DNA of 64,000 nt from Plutella xylostella. Taxonomy: Eukaryota > Arthropoda > Insecta > Lepidoptera > Plutellidae. The notes beneath the pieces were generated by a model, which did not search any database, was not told the origin of the DNA, and saw only the letters and a program-made list of their open reading frames with translations. Below, piece by piece: positions 25,031 to 37,200 of this stretch (position 1 is the stretch's first letter; each line of letters opens with the position of its first letter). Where the stretch lies: positions 9,858,001-9,922,000 of the forward strand of contig NC_064009.1 of the NCBI RefSeq assembly GCF_932276165.1. Direction: 5' to 3'. Both the position numbers and the translations under genes were made by a program.

Positions 25031-25584
25031 TTTCAGGAGTGGTAAGTTTCCGCGTGCATTTTTGTTGTATGAATCTTAATAATGACTTTATTAATCTTGT
25101 GAATACTACGATTTTATGTGGAATACAATAGTATACTTAATAGCTTCAATTAACAATGGATATTTTACCCACGAGTGAAGTTAAACTTAAATGCCAAAGT
25201 TTTCATAACCTCAAATAGTTAGAAAATCAGGAAAAATTGTGTTTAATTATGAATGCAAGTACAATCAGTTTTCTAGACATGACTGTTAGTCTATATCAAT
25301 ATAGTTAGTTACGCGACCCATAAAGCATCCCTTTGGAAACAAGTGACATATTGATATTTGGTCCCAAAACTTATACACAGAGTAGTTAATACTGCCTAAG
25401 ATGTGGTACATGTCTGGTGCCGATTCAAACCATGTTTTTTTTGTGTGCGAGTTTCAGAGACACCACATTGGGGACCAAGATGGTCCCAGGACCATGGTTT
25501 GAAAAGAAGAAGAAGGGCCCAAGGTGCCCAAGGCCGAGATCACCGAGTCCAGGATGCCATGGAGGATGAGGCCCGGGCCAGGGT

Positions 25585-26230
25585 CTGTGCTGCGGAGCAG
25601 AAGGCAGCTGGAGGCTGGAACGGAGCAGACGGTGGCTGCAGAAGGCAGCTGGAGGCTGGAGCGGAGCAGACGGAGGCTGCAGAGGAGCAGAAAGCAGCAG
25701 GAGGCTGGAGCGGAGCAGACGGAGGCTGCAGAGGAGCAGTAGGCAGCTGGAGGCTGGAGCAGAAGGCAGCTGGAGGCTGGAGCAGAGCAGACGGTGGCTG
25801 CAGAAGGCAGCTGGAGGCTGGAGCGGAGCAGACGGAGGCTGCAGAGGAGCAGAAGGCAGCTGGAGGCTGGAGCGGAGAGAGGACAGCCGGAGCGGAGAGA
25901 GGACAGCCGGAGCGGAGAGAGGACAGCCGGAGCGAAGAGAGGACAGCCGGAGCGGAGAGAGGACAGCCAGAGCGGAGAGAGGACAGCCGGAGCGGAGAGA
26001 GGACAGCCGGAGCGGAGAGAGGACAGCCAGAGCGGAGAGAGGACAGCCGGAGCGGAAGGAGGACAGCCGGAGCTGAGAGAGGACAGCCGGAGCGAAGAGA
26101 GGACAGCCAGTGCGGAGAGAGGACAACCGGAGCGGAGAGAGGACAGCCGGAGCGGAGAGAGGACAGCCGGAGCGGAGAGAGGACAGCTGGAGCGGAGAGA
26201 GGACAGCCGTAGCAGAGGACAGCTGGAGCA
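25585..26230. repeat. GC-rich minisatellite, two unit types
   Basis: 25585-25880 repeats phrases of about 48 bp built on GGCAGCTGGAGGCTGGAGC. 25875-26215 is a run of about 17 copies of the 20-bp unit GGACAGCCGGAGCGGAGAGA. Because 20 is not a multiple of three and the unit lacks stops, several frames stay open on both strands (up to 333 codons); these are not evidence of a gene. Confidence 0.85.
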
Positions 26231-26321
26231 GAGGAAAGCTGGAGATAGCAAAGGACTGGTTTGAGGTAAAGAGGTTGGTCTTGTCTCGATAAAGAGATAT
26301 TTTTGAATGTTTAAGGGATAG

Positions 26322-26657
26322 CTTTACAACACTACCATTCACTTTGCACTGCAAAAGCTTCAAGGTCTGGCTAAGATTTGGTATGAAGGTCTTTACTCTA
26401 TTCTCTTGACTAGACCAGAGTGGCAAGGAAAACTTTTAAGTGTGTTCCGTATGAACAAATTACGGCCAGATCTTGGAAGAGGTGCTTGGCAGAAAAGAAG
26501 ACTTGATTGGTCAATTGAGGTTTGTTTTTGTGAGAGGTTGTCTCTCCTCAATCAATGTGGTGTTCAGAGAGAGAGTGTGCTGCTAACTATATCATACACT
26601 GACTTGGTAAACAGGCACTTAGATTGGATGATTTGGTTTTGCGCTTTTTTCATCTAG
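26322..26657 (+). pseudogene. Broken Ty3/gypsy-type gag fragment
   Basis: The frame after the stop at 26319 reads LQKLQGLAKIWYEGL, then RPEWQGKLLSVF, then DWSIEVCFCERLSLLNQC, the pattern of the capsid-region 'L..A..WY.GL.....W..W...LL..F' in insect gypsy gag proteins. No start codon, no zinc knuckle, and the frame ends without continuing into protease. It anchors the classification of the surrounding LTR element. Confidence 0.6.
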
Positions 26658-28364
26658 ACCTGTTGTTGCAATTCTTGATGAGCAGTGGGGATTCCAGCCC
26701 TACAGGACAGGCGGCCCTGCTCTTTTATAATTATGACATACTTTATATTTTTATATGTTACAAGATGGACATGTTAACAACAATCAAAACTATTGTGATG
26801 TTATTCAAAGCTCAACTTTGGATCTGTTTTAACTTATCTTTTAGAGACTTGTTATGACTGTAAAGTAAGGGGGCACCGTTTTTTTTCACCGTATCCTAAG
26901 CCAGTTATGAGTGCACTTAATGCAACAGGGTTGGGTTCACAACTGATGATTGACTTAGTAAAGCCAATAATAGTAAAACTACAGTTACAGATGAAATTAA
27001 AAATTAAAGGGTAATGGGGTAAATGTAAACTACTAGATAGGTCAAATTGTGAATGAAGTTACAATTAATTAGATGTTTAGTATTCCCTTATCCTACCTCT
27101 ATTATTAGATATTGATGAAACTCAAATGCTTACAAAATACTAATGTTGAATCTCATCATCAGCATAGCTCTTTACTGCTGGACGTAGGCTTTTCTCCCAA
27201 AGCATAACACTGGATGCGATCTATAGTTTTCCCTGACCTTGACCTTATCTAATCACATTTCAAACACAACAAAAAAAAAAACTATTCAAAGTTTGTTACA
27301 TTTAGTAGGGAAAATATTGTGATGCAAATAGATACCTTACAGTTGCTTTGGTGAACAATTTAACTTAAATCAGTATATTTTTTCAACTAGTTTTATTTTC
27401 TGATTGAATTTATTAAAGTACAGCTAAAAGTGTATAGTGTTAGTGTGTGTCACATCTGGGGTCATGAAACGCTTATGAATAATAACTAAGAATCGAATTC
27501 TAGAACCAGTCTCAGCACTAGCGAATTTCTGATGCTACATTTACCCTTGAGAGTCTACAGATCTTTTATATGGGTTCTAGAATGCGACCCTTACACTTAC
27601 AACCACATGTGGAAAAGTGTAATTAGCTAGCTAGTAGCTATTTACCTAAGATATTCATATTGTGCTATAATATACATAGCAGTAACTTCTCCAAATATTG
27701 TAAAATGGAATGAAATTAGCTAAACTTAAATAGTTAGGTACTCTAGTAACCAAATAAAACATTAAATTAGTTTAAAACAATAAATGTGCAAATTCTTGAA
27801 GAAAATAAAAATAAAAAAAAATACAATTGTTTTAAACATATGATAATAGTTACATTATGTATGTAATATTTTTACCATAGGTAGGTAAATGTACATTCTG
27901 AAACAATTGCAACTTAACTTATAACTTAATAAATACATGGTGCATAGTTCACTCAAAACCAGTAAATTTAATTAACAAATTCCGAATTAGACTTTTACAT
28001 TTTAAGAATTTAATTATAATTATAAACAAATAATAACATAAAAAGTTACATATTTTCTACATTACAGAGTTATATACCAAATCTATATCTAATATTTTAT
28101 TTTATAATACTGAGAAAACTTAACTAAATTTTAATATAGGTAACGATGCAAAAGTAAATTATGCTACTCAAGTTTCCACTCTACTGTTACTCTAGGTAGA
28201 CTAGTTAAATGGTACAGGGAGGTTTAACTATACCTATAATAAACTAAATCTAATCGTAAGAGTTATGAACAACCGCTATTTATGAACAATACCTACATAC
28301 AAAAGGAGAGAACGACATTATAAAATAAAAACTTTAAAAGAAAACGAACTAAAGTAACCAGTTT
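26658..28364. other. LTR-element interior without recognisable coding
   Basis: AT-rich. A minus-strand RTE-like 3' remnant ('atcatcagc...ctgctggacgtaggc') lies near 27157-27190. Nothing else identified. Confidence 0.4.
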
Positions 28365-29200
28365 TTAACCGACTTCAAAAAAAGGAGGAGGTTCTCAATT
28401 CGTCGGGATCTTTTTTTTTTTTTTTTTTTTATATATTTTTTTATGTATGTTCACCGATTACTCCGCCGTTTATGGACCGATTTTGAAAATTCTTTTTTTG
28501 TTGTATTGCATTGAGCTCCCAGGTGGTCCCATTTTTTTTTCAGAATTTTAGTTCACCCCCAAGGGTGGGTAAAGGGGTAAAAACAGGGTATGAATTTCCA
28601 TTTTGGGCACATATTAAGCGATTCTAATGAAATTAAGAACGTAAATATAGTTCTTATAACAAAAAAATATGATGGTGACCTTGAGCTGATCTGATGATGG
28701 AAACGGAAGGCAGCCAAGGGAACTCCTCAACGGTATATAGCAACTACCTCGTGTTTAGGCTTGAATGATTCGTATTGATTAGTAGGACTTTTTGGAATCA
28801 TTTGCATCTTACTTTTGATTAAAAATTATTGCAAATAAACTAAAAACTATAAAATAAAATAATAATTAAAGGGATTAAAGGGCCGACTTCGGAAAGCCGC
28901 TAAAGTGTGGGAAGTGGTTTGGGGTTTGCACGGGTTGTATGTGACGGTGCAAGTGTGCCTAGGCAGGAGCTGTTCTTTTTTGGGGTTGGTGCCATATTTC
29001 TTCAGATTACTTTGTCACCGCACCAGCATCAAAGGGGAGCAGTTCCTGCTTGGGTGTGTTTGTGCTGTCGCATATAATTTGTGTAGACCTTGAATTGTTT
29101 CTTGCATTTTGGTGGTTTTTTGGGGTCGGTTTTTTGATTTTTTTAATTATTATATGAGAAGCAAAATGATCACTAATCAGCCTATTGGAAATAAATGATA
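28365..29200 (+). repeat. Lepidopteran interspersed repeat beginning TTAACCGACTTC
   Basis: Starts TTAACCGACTTCAAAAAAAG, then a poly-T and 'ccgattactccgccgtttat', and later 'ggggttggtgccatatttct'. From memory these phrases are common in lepidopteran genomic DNA; the class is not determined from sequence. The TTAA at its edge suggests a TTAA-targeting element. Small frames inside are not supported as genes. Confidence 0.5.
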
Positions 29201-29725
29201 ATCTATAATGTGACGTGCACACTGAGTCTTTACGAAAACTTAGAAGCTACAAGTGCTGGGAGTCTGGTGCTGCATGGGGTCCATTTGGTAACTTAGGTGC
29301 TCACTAAGACGGGTTTTTGGGATATTCAACCCCTAAGGGGGAATAGGGGGTGTCAAGGTCAGAGTCAAATTTTTTATTCAATGTATAAATATAAAATTTC
29401 CGCGTGACGCGATTTAGAGCAAAGTTATTGATCAGAATTGTACCGGTCATATTATGGGATATCGCATAGCACCGTTTAAGTTAGACGCTTGAAAATTCAC
29501 ATGCCAACTTTAGTGAATGCAAAGTTATTTGGTATTGCGTTAGTTGGCTACATGCGAAACACATAGATTATTAATTGAAATGAGTATTTTGCCATTGCCA
29601 TTTGCCATACAAGTCTTTGCCGTATGCAGTCTGGTAAATCATTTTTAGTGAAGTATTTGTCAATTCTCATGTAAGTAGTTTAATACCACCATGGCAAGTT
29701 GTTGGGTGGGTAGTTCGGGAGTCGT

Positions 29726-29772
29726 CCACGGGAAAACATTTTAAGGCGAAGCGATGATCATAGGCAACAGCT
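29726..29772 (+). repeat. Helitron 3'-end remnant
   Basis: 'cacgggaaaac' through 'aaggcgaagcg' to 'gcaacagCTAG', the right terminus of the Lep1-like Helitrons, with no left part. Confidence 0.45.
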
Positions 29773-30759
29773 AGTGCTAGTGATAGGAATGACCATGGCT
29801 TTATAGTCAGAGTCCCGTAAAATAAGTATTATTAAAAATAAAATAAAAATATGTGTGATCGGAATGACAAAGTTAATTTAAAAAAAGGGGCCACGTAGGG
29901 CTGTCTACTAAGCCGTGAATAATAATAATGAAAAATATGATGTCAGCTATTTTACGGTTGGATAATGGAGGAGGTGATGACGCTTGCAGCTGTCATCATT
30001 AGCTGGGAACAGCTATACCGGTCCTGGAGGGCAGGTATTCTAAAAATCCTTTGTATTTGTTAACCCAGTTTATACATTCATGGTACCTAGGATTCCACAC
30101 TTGTGAGGCGTAGTCGAGTATGCTTCGAACGTATGAGCAGAACTTGTATAACAAAATTTTAATTAAAAAAAATTAAAAATTGTTTATTTCAAAAACTTTT
30201 CACTTATAACTAATACAAGGTAAATACCTCCTATTAAGCATAAAAATACCTGTGCCAGGAGATCTCGCTCTCCATATCAAATTATCATTTAAATTATTCA
30301 GTTTCAGAAAATTAAATAATATAAATGGAAGGTAACAATAATAACCTATGCACAGGTCCCTTCTTGGACAAATTTCTCGTAGTACACTCGATTTCGGCAT
30401 GAGTAATACACAACCTATCCCATCATTCGGTGTGCTGGTGGAAAATGTCTAGTTCTAAACTAAAACTACATCACATACAAATAGAAAACCCTAATTAACA
30501 CAAAACTAATAGGGCGACAAAGGCAGAAAAACAGCAACTTATGCACAAGGACTTGTTCTGACGATGAGGGACAGAACTAGAAGCTCTTATCGCCGTACAT
30601 AGATCTATTTAGGGTTGCAAGAGTCTTAGGAAGAGAAGTAGCTCCTTTGCCTGGCATTTTCAGCACCCAAAACATTGTAATTTTGTAAAAACAATTTTGG
30701 CATTATTATTGAAAGACTGCTTGCTAAAGATTGTATAATATGTTTATGAGTTTGGTTAC

Positions 30760-31980
30760 TGATAAAGTTCAGTACATTGTTTATGATGATAATAATAATA
30801 ATCCATTTATTTCAGATTGGTTACTGATAAAGTTCAGTACATTGTTTATGATAATAATGATAATAATCCATTTTTTTCAGATTATATGTTTGTGAGTTGG
30901 GTTACTGATAAAGTTCGGTACCTATACTCAGTACTGATAAAGTTCGGTACATTAGGAAGATGATTACGAGTTGGGTTACTGATAAAGTTCGGTTCCTATA
31001 CTCAGTACTGATAAAGTTCGGTACATTAGTAAGATGATTGTGAGTTGGGTTACTGATAAAGTTCGGTTCCTATACTCAGTACTGATAAAGTTCGGTACAT
31101 TAGGCAGATGATTGTGAGTTGGGTTACTGATAAAGTTCGGTTCCTATACTCAGTACTGATAAAGTTCGGTACATTAGGAAGATGATTGTGAGTTGGGTTA
31201 CTGATAAAGTTCGGTTCCTATACTCAGTACTGATAAAGTTCGGTACATTAGGCAGATGATTGTGAGTTGGGTTACTGATAAAGTTCGGTTCCTATACTCA
31301 GTACTGATAAAGTTCGGTACGTTAGGAAGATGATTGTGAGTTGGGTTACTGATAAAGTTCGGTTCCTATACTCAGTACTGATAAAGTTCGGTATATTAGG
31401 AAGATGATTGTGAGTTGGGTTACTGATAAAGTTCGGTTCCTATACTTTATAGTACTGATAAAGTTCGATACATAAGGAATATGTTTGTGAGTTAGGCTAC
31501 TGATAAAGTTCGGTACATTATGTATATGTTTGTTAGTTAGGTTACTGATAAAGTTCGGTTCCTAAAATCTATGTTACTGATTATGTTTGGTACATGATGA
31601 ATATGTTTGTAAGTTGGTTACTGATAAGGTAAGATTTACATACTATATATTAGTGATAAAGTTCAATACATTATGAATATGTTTGTAAGTAAGGTTACTG
31701 ATAAAGTTCGGTTCCTATACTTTATATATTACTGATAAAGTTCGGTACATTATGAATATGTTTGTAAGTTAGATTAATGATAAAATTAGATTCATATACT
31801 ATTTATATTAGTGATAAAGTTTAATACATTATGAAAATGTTTGTAAGATAGGTTACTGATAAAGTTAGATTCCTATACTCTATATTACTGATAAGGTTTC
31901 GGTAAATTATGAATATGGTTGTAAGTTAGGTTACTGAGAAAGTTCGTTTCCTATACTCCTTAGTTAATGATAAATGTTGG
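30760..31980. repeat. 74-bp satellite of CTGATAAAGTTCGGT units
   Basis: Seven near-identical 74-bp units at about 30897-31440, each holding two copies of TACTGATAAAGTTCGGT about 37 bp apart, followed by diverged units to about 31980. Each half-unit carries a GATA-factor type site (CTGATAA), so about 30 such sites lie within 1.2 kb. The mirror copy is at 38500-39720. No coding. Confidence 0.9.
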
Positions 31981-32394
31981 GTATATATTATTAAGTTGGA
32001 TTGTTTTGTATAATTAGTGTTAACCGAAGAACATTCCCATTCATTTGTTATTGTTAAATGCATTTATTGTTTCTTCCAAGTTGGGTTACTCTTGAACATT
32101 CAGTTTTTATAAACTTTAATTCATTTAATTATGTTTAAATTTACTTTAAAAAAGCATTGTGATTACATTTTGTTTAAATTTAATATTAGTAAACTTAGCT
32201 ATATTATTGTTAAACTTAATGATTATAAAACATATTGCTGATGTTAACTGTTTCTAAATTGTAGTTTATAAAACATAGTTTATTTCTGGTTTGATGATTG
32301 TAAGCTCTGTGCCATGGACCAATGTTCCCAGCCGATTGTTAGGTTACGCACCGGCGTCGTGCGCGGGGTCGCACACGTTGTCAGGATGGACGAT

Positions 32395-32660
32395 TGTTAG
32401 GTTCATTAACATTGTTGGAATAAGAATTGATTTTTAACACCATAATGTAACGGAGGTTTAAAAAAAAAACAAGTGACGTTTGGGGAATTGGTCTATGGAC
32501 TCGAGATGGATTGATTCTTGGATTTTGCGATTGATGTTAAAAATTGTAAAAGTGCGAAAAGTACGAATATAAGCGAATGGTCGAAAGTTATACGGTGTCT
32601 CATTTCACTCAAGGATAGAATACAAGCACACATAAGAAGGATTAGCGACTGTATGCAACA
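32395..32660 (+). repeat. 3' LTR
   Basis: Second copy of the 266-bp TG...CA repeat, followed by the target duplication CATT (32661-32664). Confidence 0.75.
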
Positions 32661-32808
32661 CATTTAAATGCATAAGCAATATAATATAAGCTGTATTTTA
32701 TGTATAATAGGTACTGGGGGATGAAAGATGAAATCCGAAAACAGAGTTCTTGAAAGATGTCTTCCATAACTTCCATTATACTTACTAAAGTTAGCTACTT
32801 TTTTAATT

Positions 32809-32955
32809 TATATAACTCTCTTCCATCCAAAGGTTGTCTGGTAGAGATTGCTATAAGCAATAAGGCCGCCTTTTTGTACTGTTGTTATTTTTAAGTTTTA
32901 TTTTGTATTGATTCTGTTTTTTGGTGCAAATAAAGAGGATTATATTGTATTATGT
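32809..32955 (+). mobile_element. LINE 3'-UTR fragment
   Basis: Same 3' end as the LINE at 250-1757 ('ctcttccatccaaaggttgt', 'gcaataaggccgcc', 'ggtgcaaataaag'). Only the last 140 bp remain. The inverted copy is at 37523-37669. Confidence 0.75.
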
Positions 32956-33076
32956 GATTAAACATTGTGAGATATGGCGTTTCGACTTTCTCCGTGTTCG
33001 GCATCATAAGGGTCACAGTGACAGTTAAATAAAGTCCATTTTTCTCTCCACCTTTAGTTTGCAAGGTGCGGGTGCC

Positions 33077-33112
33077 TATATAAATAGAGTGAGTCGCCCG
33101 CGCGCCTCAGTT
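33077..33112 (+). promoter_or_regulatory. TATA/initiator core promoter of the TTAA element
   Basis: TATATAAATAG at 33077-33087 and the arthropod initiator TCAGTT at 33107-33112; predicted start A at 33109, 30 bp below the TATA. Spacing and motifs are close to ideal for RNA polymerase II. Repeated at about 42148-42183, and inverted in the scar at 46683-46718. Confidence 0.75.
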
Positions 33113-33146
33113 GGTTTTTGATTTTTGAAGTGAACACTTCGGCAAA

Positions 33147-33245
33147 ATGGCTCAATGTAGCCACGGTTCTCGTCGGCTTCGCTCCGACGGGGAAAAATAT
33201 AATATTGAATTTGCGGAGTCCTCGCTGCCGGGAGCTGTAGCGTGA
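33147..33245 (+). CDS. Small ORF after the element promoter (32 codons)
   Basis: First ATG 38 nt after the predicted start site in a good context (CAAAATGG). It encodes MAQCSHGSRRLRSDGEKYNI plus 12 more residues. It is followed by a splice-donor-like GTGAGT at 33333, and a possible acceptor (tttttag) ends at 33590. No family recognised. It could be a leader peptide, the start of a spliced protein, or noise in a non-coding RNA. Confidence 0.3.
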   Translation: MAQCSHGSRRLRSDGEKYNIEFAESSLPGAVA

Positions 33246-33819
33246 TGCGGACCAGGCGGCGTGGGGCCTGCCGGCTGCTGCGCACGCAGCCATTGCTGAG
33301 GATTTCGCAACGAAGTTTTGAGTTGATAAGCCGTGAGTAAAATGCTATTATTTACTGCTTAAGCTCAGCCACTGGTCATAATGCTCCGGCGCTTGGGGTT
33401 TTTATCCCACGCAGTAGGGTCCGATTCAATAGTCGTGGTGATGATTGATCATATATTCCGGTCCTACTAGTGGCGCTTGAGCTAGATACTTACATTAATG
33501 ACCGCTTTTAGTAAAGCATATGTTAATTTTATACAGGAAAAAATTATAAAAATATATTTTTCTACCCTCAATTTCTAATATTTTTAGAAAACAGTTGATA
33601 AAAACTTTGCTATTACAATAATGCACTTGATTATAGCTTATGTAAGGCTTTACAAACAGGAGCTTTCCAGGACCATCATAGGATTTTTTACAGGAAGCAC
33701 GTGGCTCCGAGTTTCAGTATGTTGGGACATTGTGGCATGTGCGGCGAGTAATGTGATCCGCCGGTATCTACCCGCTGAGGGTAGGCAGGCCGATTCGGTG
33801 AAATTGAAGTTTCGTGTAA

Positions 33820-34260
33820 CCTGCACCCGGCCCTGTGCTCCCGCGCTGGCCGCCGTCTCGTGGCACCTGCATCGCAGCGTACACCCGGCCCTGCGCTCCT
33901 GCCCTGGCCACCGGTTCGTGCCACCTGCATCGCAGCATACACCCGGCCCTGTGCTCCTGCGCTGGCCGCCGTCTCGTGCCACCTGCATCGCAGCGTACAC
34001 CCGGTCCTGGCCCTGGCCACCGGTTTGTGGTACCTGCATCGCTGCATAGACCCAGCCATGCACTCCTGCCCTGGCGGCTGTACACCCGGTCCTGGCCCTG
34101 GCCACCGTTTTGTGCCACCTGCATCGCAGTGTTCACCCGGTCCTGGCCCTGGCAACCGGTTTGTGCTACCTGCATCGCTGCATAGACCCAGCCATGCACT
34201 CCTGCCCTGGCGGCTGTGTTGTTCCACCTGCATCGCTGCGCACACCTGGCACTCCTGTTC
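33820..34260. repeat. 58-bp GC-rich minisatellite in the TTAA element
   Basis: About seven units around CACCTGCATCGCAGCGTACA then 'cccggccctg', period 58 bp where intact (for example 33864 to 33922). The open frames on both strands up to 224 codons come from the repeat and shift frame between units; not supported as genes. Second copy at 42891-43331. Confidence 0.8.
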
Positions 34261-37200
34261 TGGTTGCCAGATCCAAACGCCCCCTGTCTGGGAAGAGATT
34301 TTATGCTCAGCGGAAACGCCTGCACTATTGCTAGCACGGTCATCATCGTCATCAGCCATCATTATGAGTGTCTTATCTAGAAGGTATCGAGTAACGTGCG
34401 CTATTCATCAGTGATTTTGGCATATGCAGACGAACGTTTACTGCCAAGGTTGGTCATGTTAGCCATACAAGGGCACACCAACGAAGCCTGAGTAACCACC
34501 TGCAGTCGCCGTAACCACATCGGCATGGAGGACGACAAATCGGGTAACGTGCACCGCTTCTAAAAGTGTTATAGGACTTTAATTTGATGCCTCCGCTGAG
34601 GTATCCTGTTAAAGCAGCTTTCTTCTGAACTGCCCAAAGTGACCTGTAGACTGCTCCTGGGGATAGTTGTGCAAACAATATTTTTTTTTTTATTTTTTTT
34701 TTATTTCGATGTCTCTTCTGAAGAAACTGTCTAATGCAGCTTTTGTTCTAAACTGCCTAAAGATCATTGGACTGCTCATGGGAATGGTGACGCACGGTAA
34801 GTACAGGAGCGTTACTCTATACTGATGAGAAACGAACGAACGAGAGCTGTCGTTCAATCGGCACGTTTAATACATACAAACAGATAGATAGATAGATAGA
34901 GCGGCTCGCGCCGCAGTGCACTGAAAGTTCGTTTTTCGTCATATAAAGTGACCCCCCAGACACTATCTTTAAGTGTCATGACACATCGGCAGATTCCAGC
35001 TTTGAGTCTTTTCTTTTCTCGGCTGTGAGCAAAGTGAATCCCACCGGCGAGTGTTCAACCTAAAAGCACTGAGCTAATTCCTGATTTCGTGAAAGTCGCT
35101 GTTGCTATACCATACCGCTTCTCAAGTTACCGAACTTTTTATGATCCTACTACGGGTGATCATGATCAGAGTGTCATCGCGGTTTCTGAGTGGCACCACA
35201 TTAGCTGTCTTCCTTATGTCCCAGTGGATTGTGAGTGTGTATCCGAGCTCTTTGTTGAAAAATGCGTGAACCTCCTACGCAGCAGCTGTCTACTATATAG
35301 TTGTGTATCGAATAAATCGAGTAACGGTGCTCTTGCACGAGACGACTACCTTTTGGTAAAATTATAACTTCCACTATTCTGGGAACATGCATATACCTAC
35401 TGTGTACTGTGTATCACATCACGTGTAGCCGCAGCCTTACTCAAATTACTGGGCTAGATAATAAACAATGGCAGTCGTCATTAAATTTCTATGAATTCAT
35501 CATTTGGAGCACAATTCAAAGGATGAAAGTACCTATTCATGCCTAAACGGCTTCTCAATGAAAATGTATTTTTAATTCGATTCTGGCGCAAACGTTTCAT
35601 AACTATTTTTCAACACTGTATCTGCTGAAACTTCTTAGACTGACTGGTGCAGACGTGCCGTTTTCACAATTCCATTTTGAGTAATCCTCAACTTTTTTAT
35701 GGATCTTTCAGTTAGTTACGTAACTAGTTACCAAGTAAAATGTTTGTACTCGCATCTGATTGGAGCTTTCTGGTATATATATCTACTAAGCTAGTACAGA
35801 GTTATAACCGGGCAGTGGTGACGTGGCGTCGTGGTAGCTGCTTGATTTATTAGAGTTTGCTGAAAACTTTCAAAATAAGTAATAATTATTAGTCATAACT
35901 CTTCGCAGTTCTTTCAGAATGCAATATCAGGTCGCTGAAGTAGGTAACCTTCCTTAGCTGGACAACAACAAGCCTTTTTGTTTTGAAGAATGTCATAGTT
36001 ATTCACCGTTCCACTGTCATATCGATGTCCAAGGACTTTTTCTTTGGTATAGCTTACTACCTAAGTTTACCTATAGATAGCCGCAAGCTATCTGCTGTTG
36101 GCGAACTGTCAGTTCTGATTGATAAGTCAGGGTCGAGGTGGCTCGTCCAACTGTCCATGTTCCCGCCATCGTGATTGTTGCTTCCACAGATTAGAGAGTC
36201 TATGTTGGCTGTCGTTGCATCAGGTCTGATCAGGTACAACTAACATCTTTACGTACCATCTTTATTTAATCGAGCTATTTTATTTTGTGTTGTCTTGGTT
36301 GACTTAATGGTTTTAAAATTTAACCTACAACAATGTAAGTAGGTACCTAGTGTACCTAATTACGTACCTTTGAAGTTGCAACAAGGCGAAGCCTAAATTA
36401 AGGTTTTGGCCGGGACCTACCCTTAGTGTTGACGAACATACCTAAAGGTGACCTTGTTAATGTTTTTCATATGAAGTACTGAACATTTTACTTATCCTGG
36501 TGGCATGACTGATCATTTACTTACCCAGTTAAGACATGTTAGCCGGGTTTCATTTATCAACTATTATAATTGTTATTGTTGTGTTAATCAATCGTTATTA
36601 ATTGATGTCATCTACCAAGGAATGCTGCCAGAGCTCATAATATTCACACCATGATGATACAGAATGAAAGGCTTATAAAATAACTTTCCTTCCTAGTAGG
36701 ACTGCACAGGAACTCGTTAACCGCCGAGTTAGTTAGAATACAAAATTAGACTGTGTGTTACTTGTCAATCTAGAATATGAATATGGTGACCTGCATCGTG
36801 TTTTGAAAAACTGAATACTTAGTTATCCGCCAGTGTCACAGCCTTCATCTAATCTTTTCCAGTAGCTGATGAGGCTGAGAGATTTAGTAAAATTATCTTC
36901 CCTTCAAGCACCACTCCTCGTTCCAAGGACTAGATGCCGCGCCAGGTGTTGCAGGTCGTGTCGTCGTACGGGGCTGACTGAGCAGGTCCACGAGGCTCCA
37001 GGGTCGGCTGCTGCATTTCTGAGGTCAGTCCAGAATTACATACCCTAGTCAGCATGTGCTGGCCTGAGCCCCAGCGGGCTGGATCGATATTCTACATTTT
37101 ACAGCTTTTAAATATTGTTGCAAAGTATTTCACTGGTTCCATCCATTCGGCTAGTGTATGTTAAAAATATTGCCTTGACAATAACAAGATTTTGATTAAT

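Larger units (their letters stand above)
24765..32660 (+). mobile_element. Non-autonomous LTR retrotransposon (Ty3/gypsy-like relic)
   Basis: Direct LTRs of 266 bp (24765-25030 and 32395-32660), each starting TGTTAGG and ending AACA, differ at about one position. The whole is bracketed by CATT at 24761-24764 and 32661-32664, a 4-bp target duplication. The 7.36-kb interior carries a GC-rich minisatellite, a broken gag, an inserted repeat starting at 28365 and a GATA-rich satellite, but no intact gag-pol. A short RNase-H-like phrase (TELEALIAVHRS, then a stop) near 30555-30590 may be a pol trace. No convincing primer-binding site or polypurine tract was seen. Near-identical LTRs with a dead interior suggest mobilisation in trans. 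The orientation follows gag. Confidence 0.75.
28365..32955 (+). repeat. Arm A of a 4.6-kb inverted repeat
   Basis: Reverse complement of 37523-42114 with only isolated differences (for example 28717 region 'cagccaag' against 'cagtcaag', plus homopolymer length). The left edge falls exactly at a TTAA (28365-28368). The right edge lies 6 bp before the left end of the TTAA element. The arm includes the 3' half of the LTR retrotransposon, its 3' LTR and a LINE tail. Confidence 0.95.

Noticed and set aside
25403..26426. Long repeat proteins on both strands (156-333 codons)
   Set aside because: Frames are produced by a stop-free 20-bp minisatellite; both strands and several frames are equally open.
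30780..31980. CRISPR-like array
   Set aside because: 74-bp units are head-to-tail repeats without unique spacers, in a eukaryotic genome; a satellite.
33621..34414. Overlapping ORFs of 116-224 codons in the TTAA element (and copies at 42692-43485)
   Set aside because: They coincide with the 58-bp GC minisatellite, exist in several frames on both strands and show no domain.
35089..35367. 92-codon ORF in the TTAA element as a transposase fragment
   Set aside because: No DDE/D motif or similarity recognised; start is GTG; no support beyond length.
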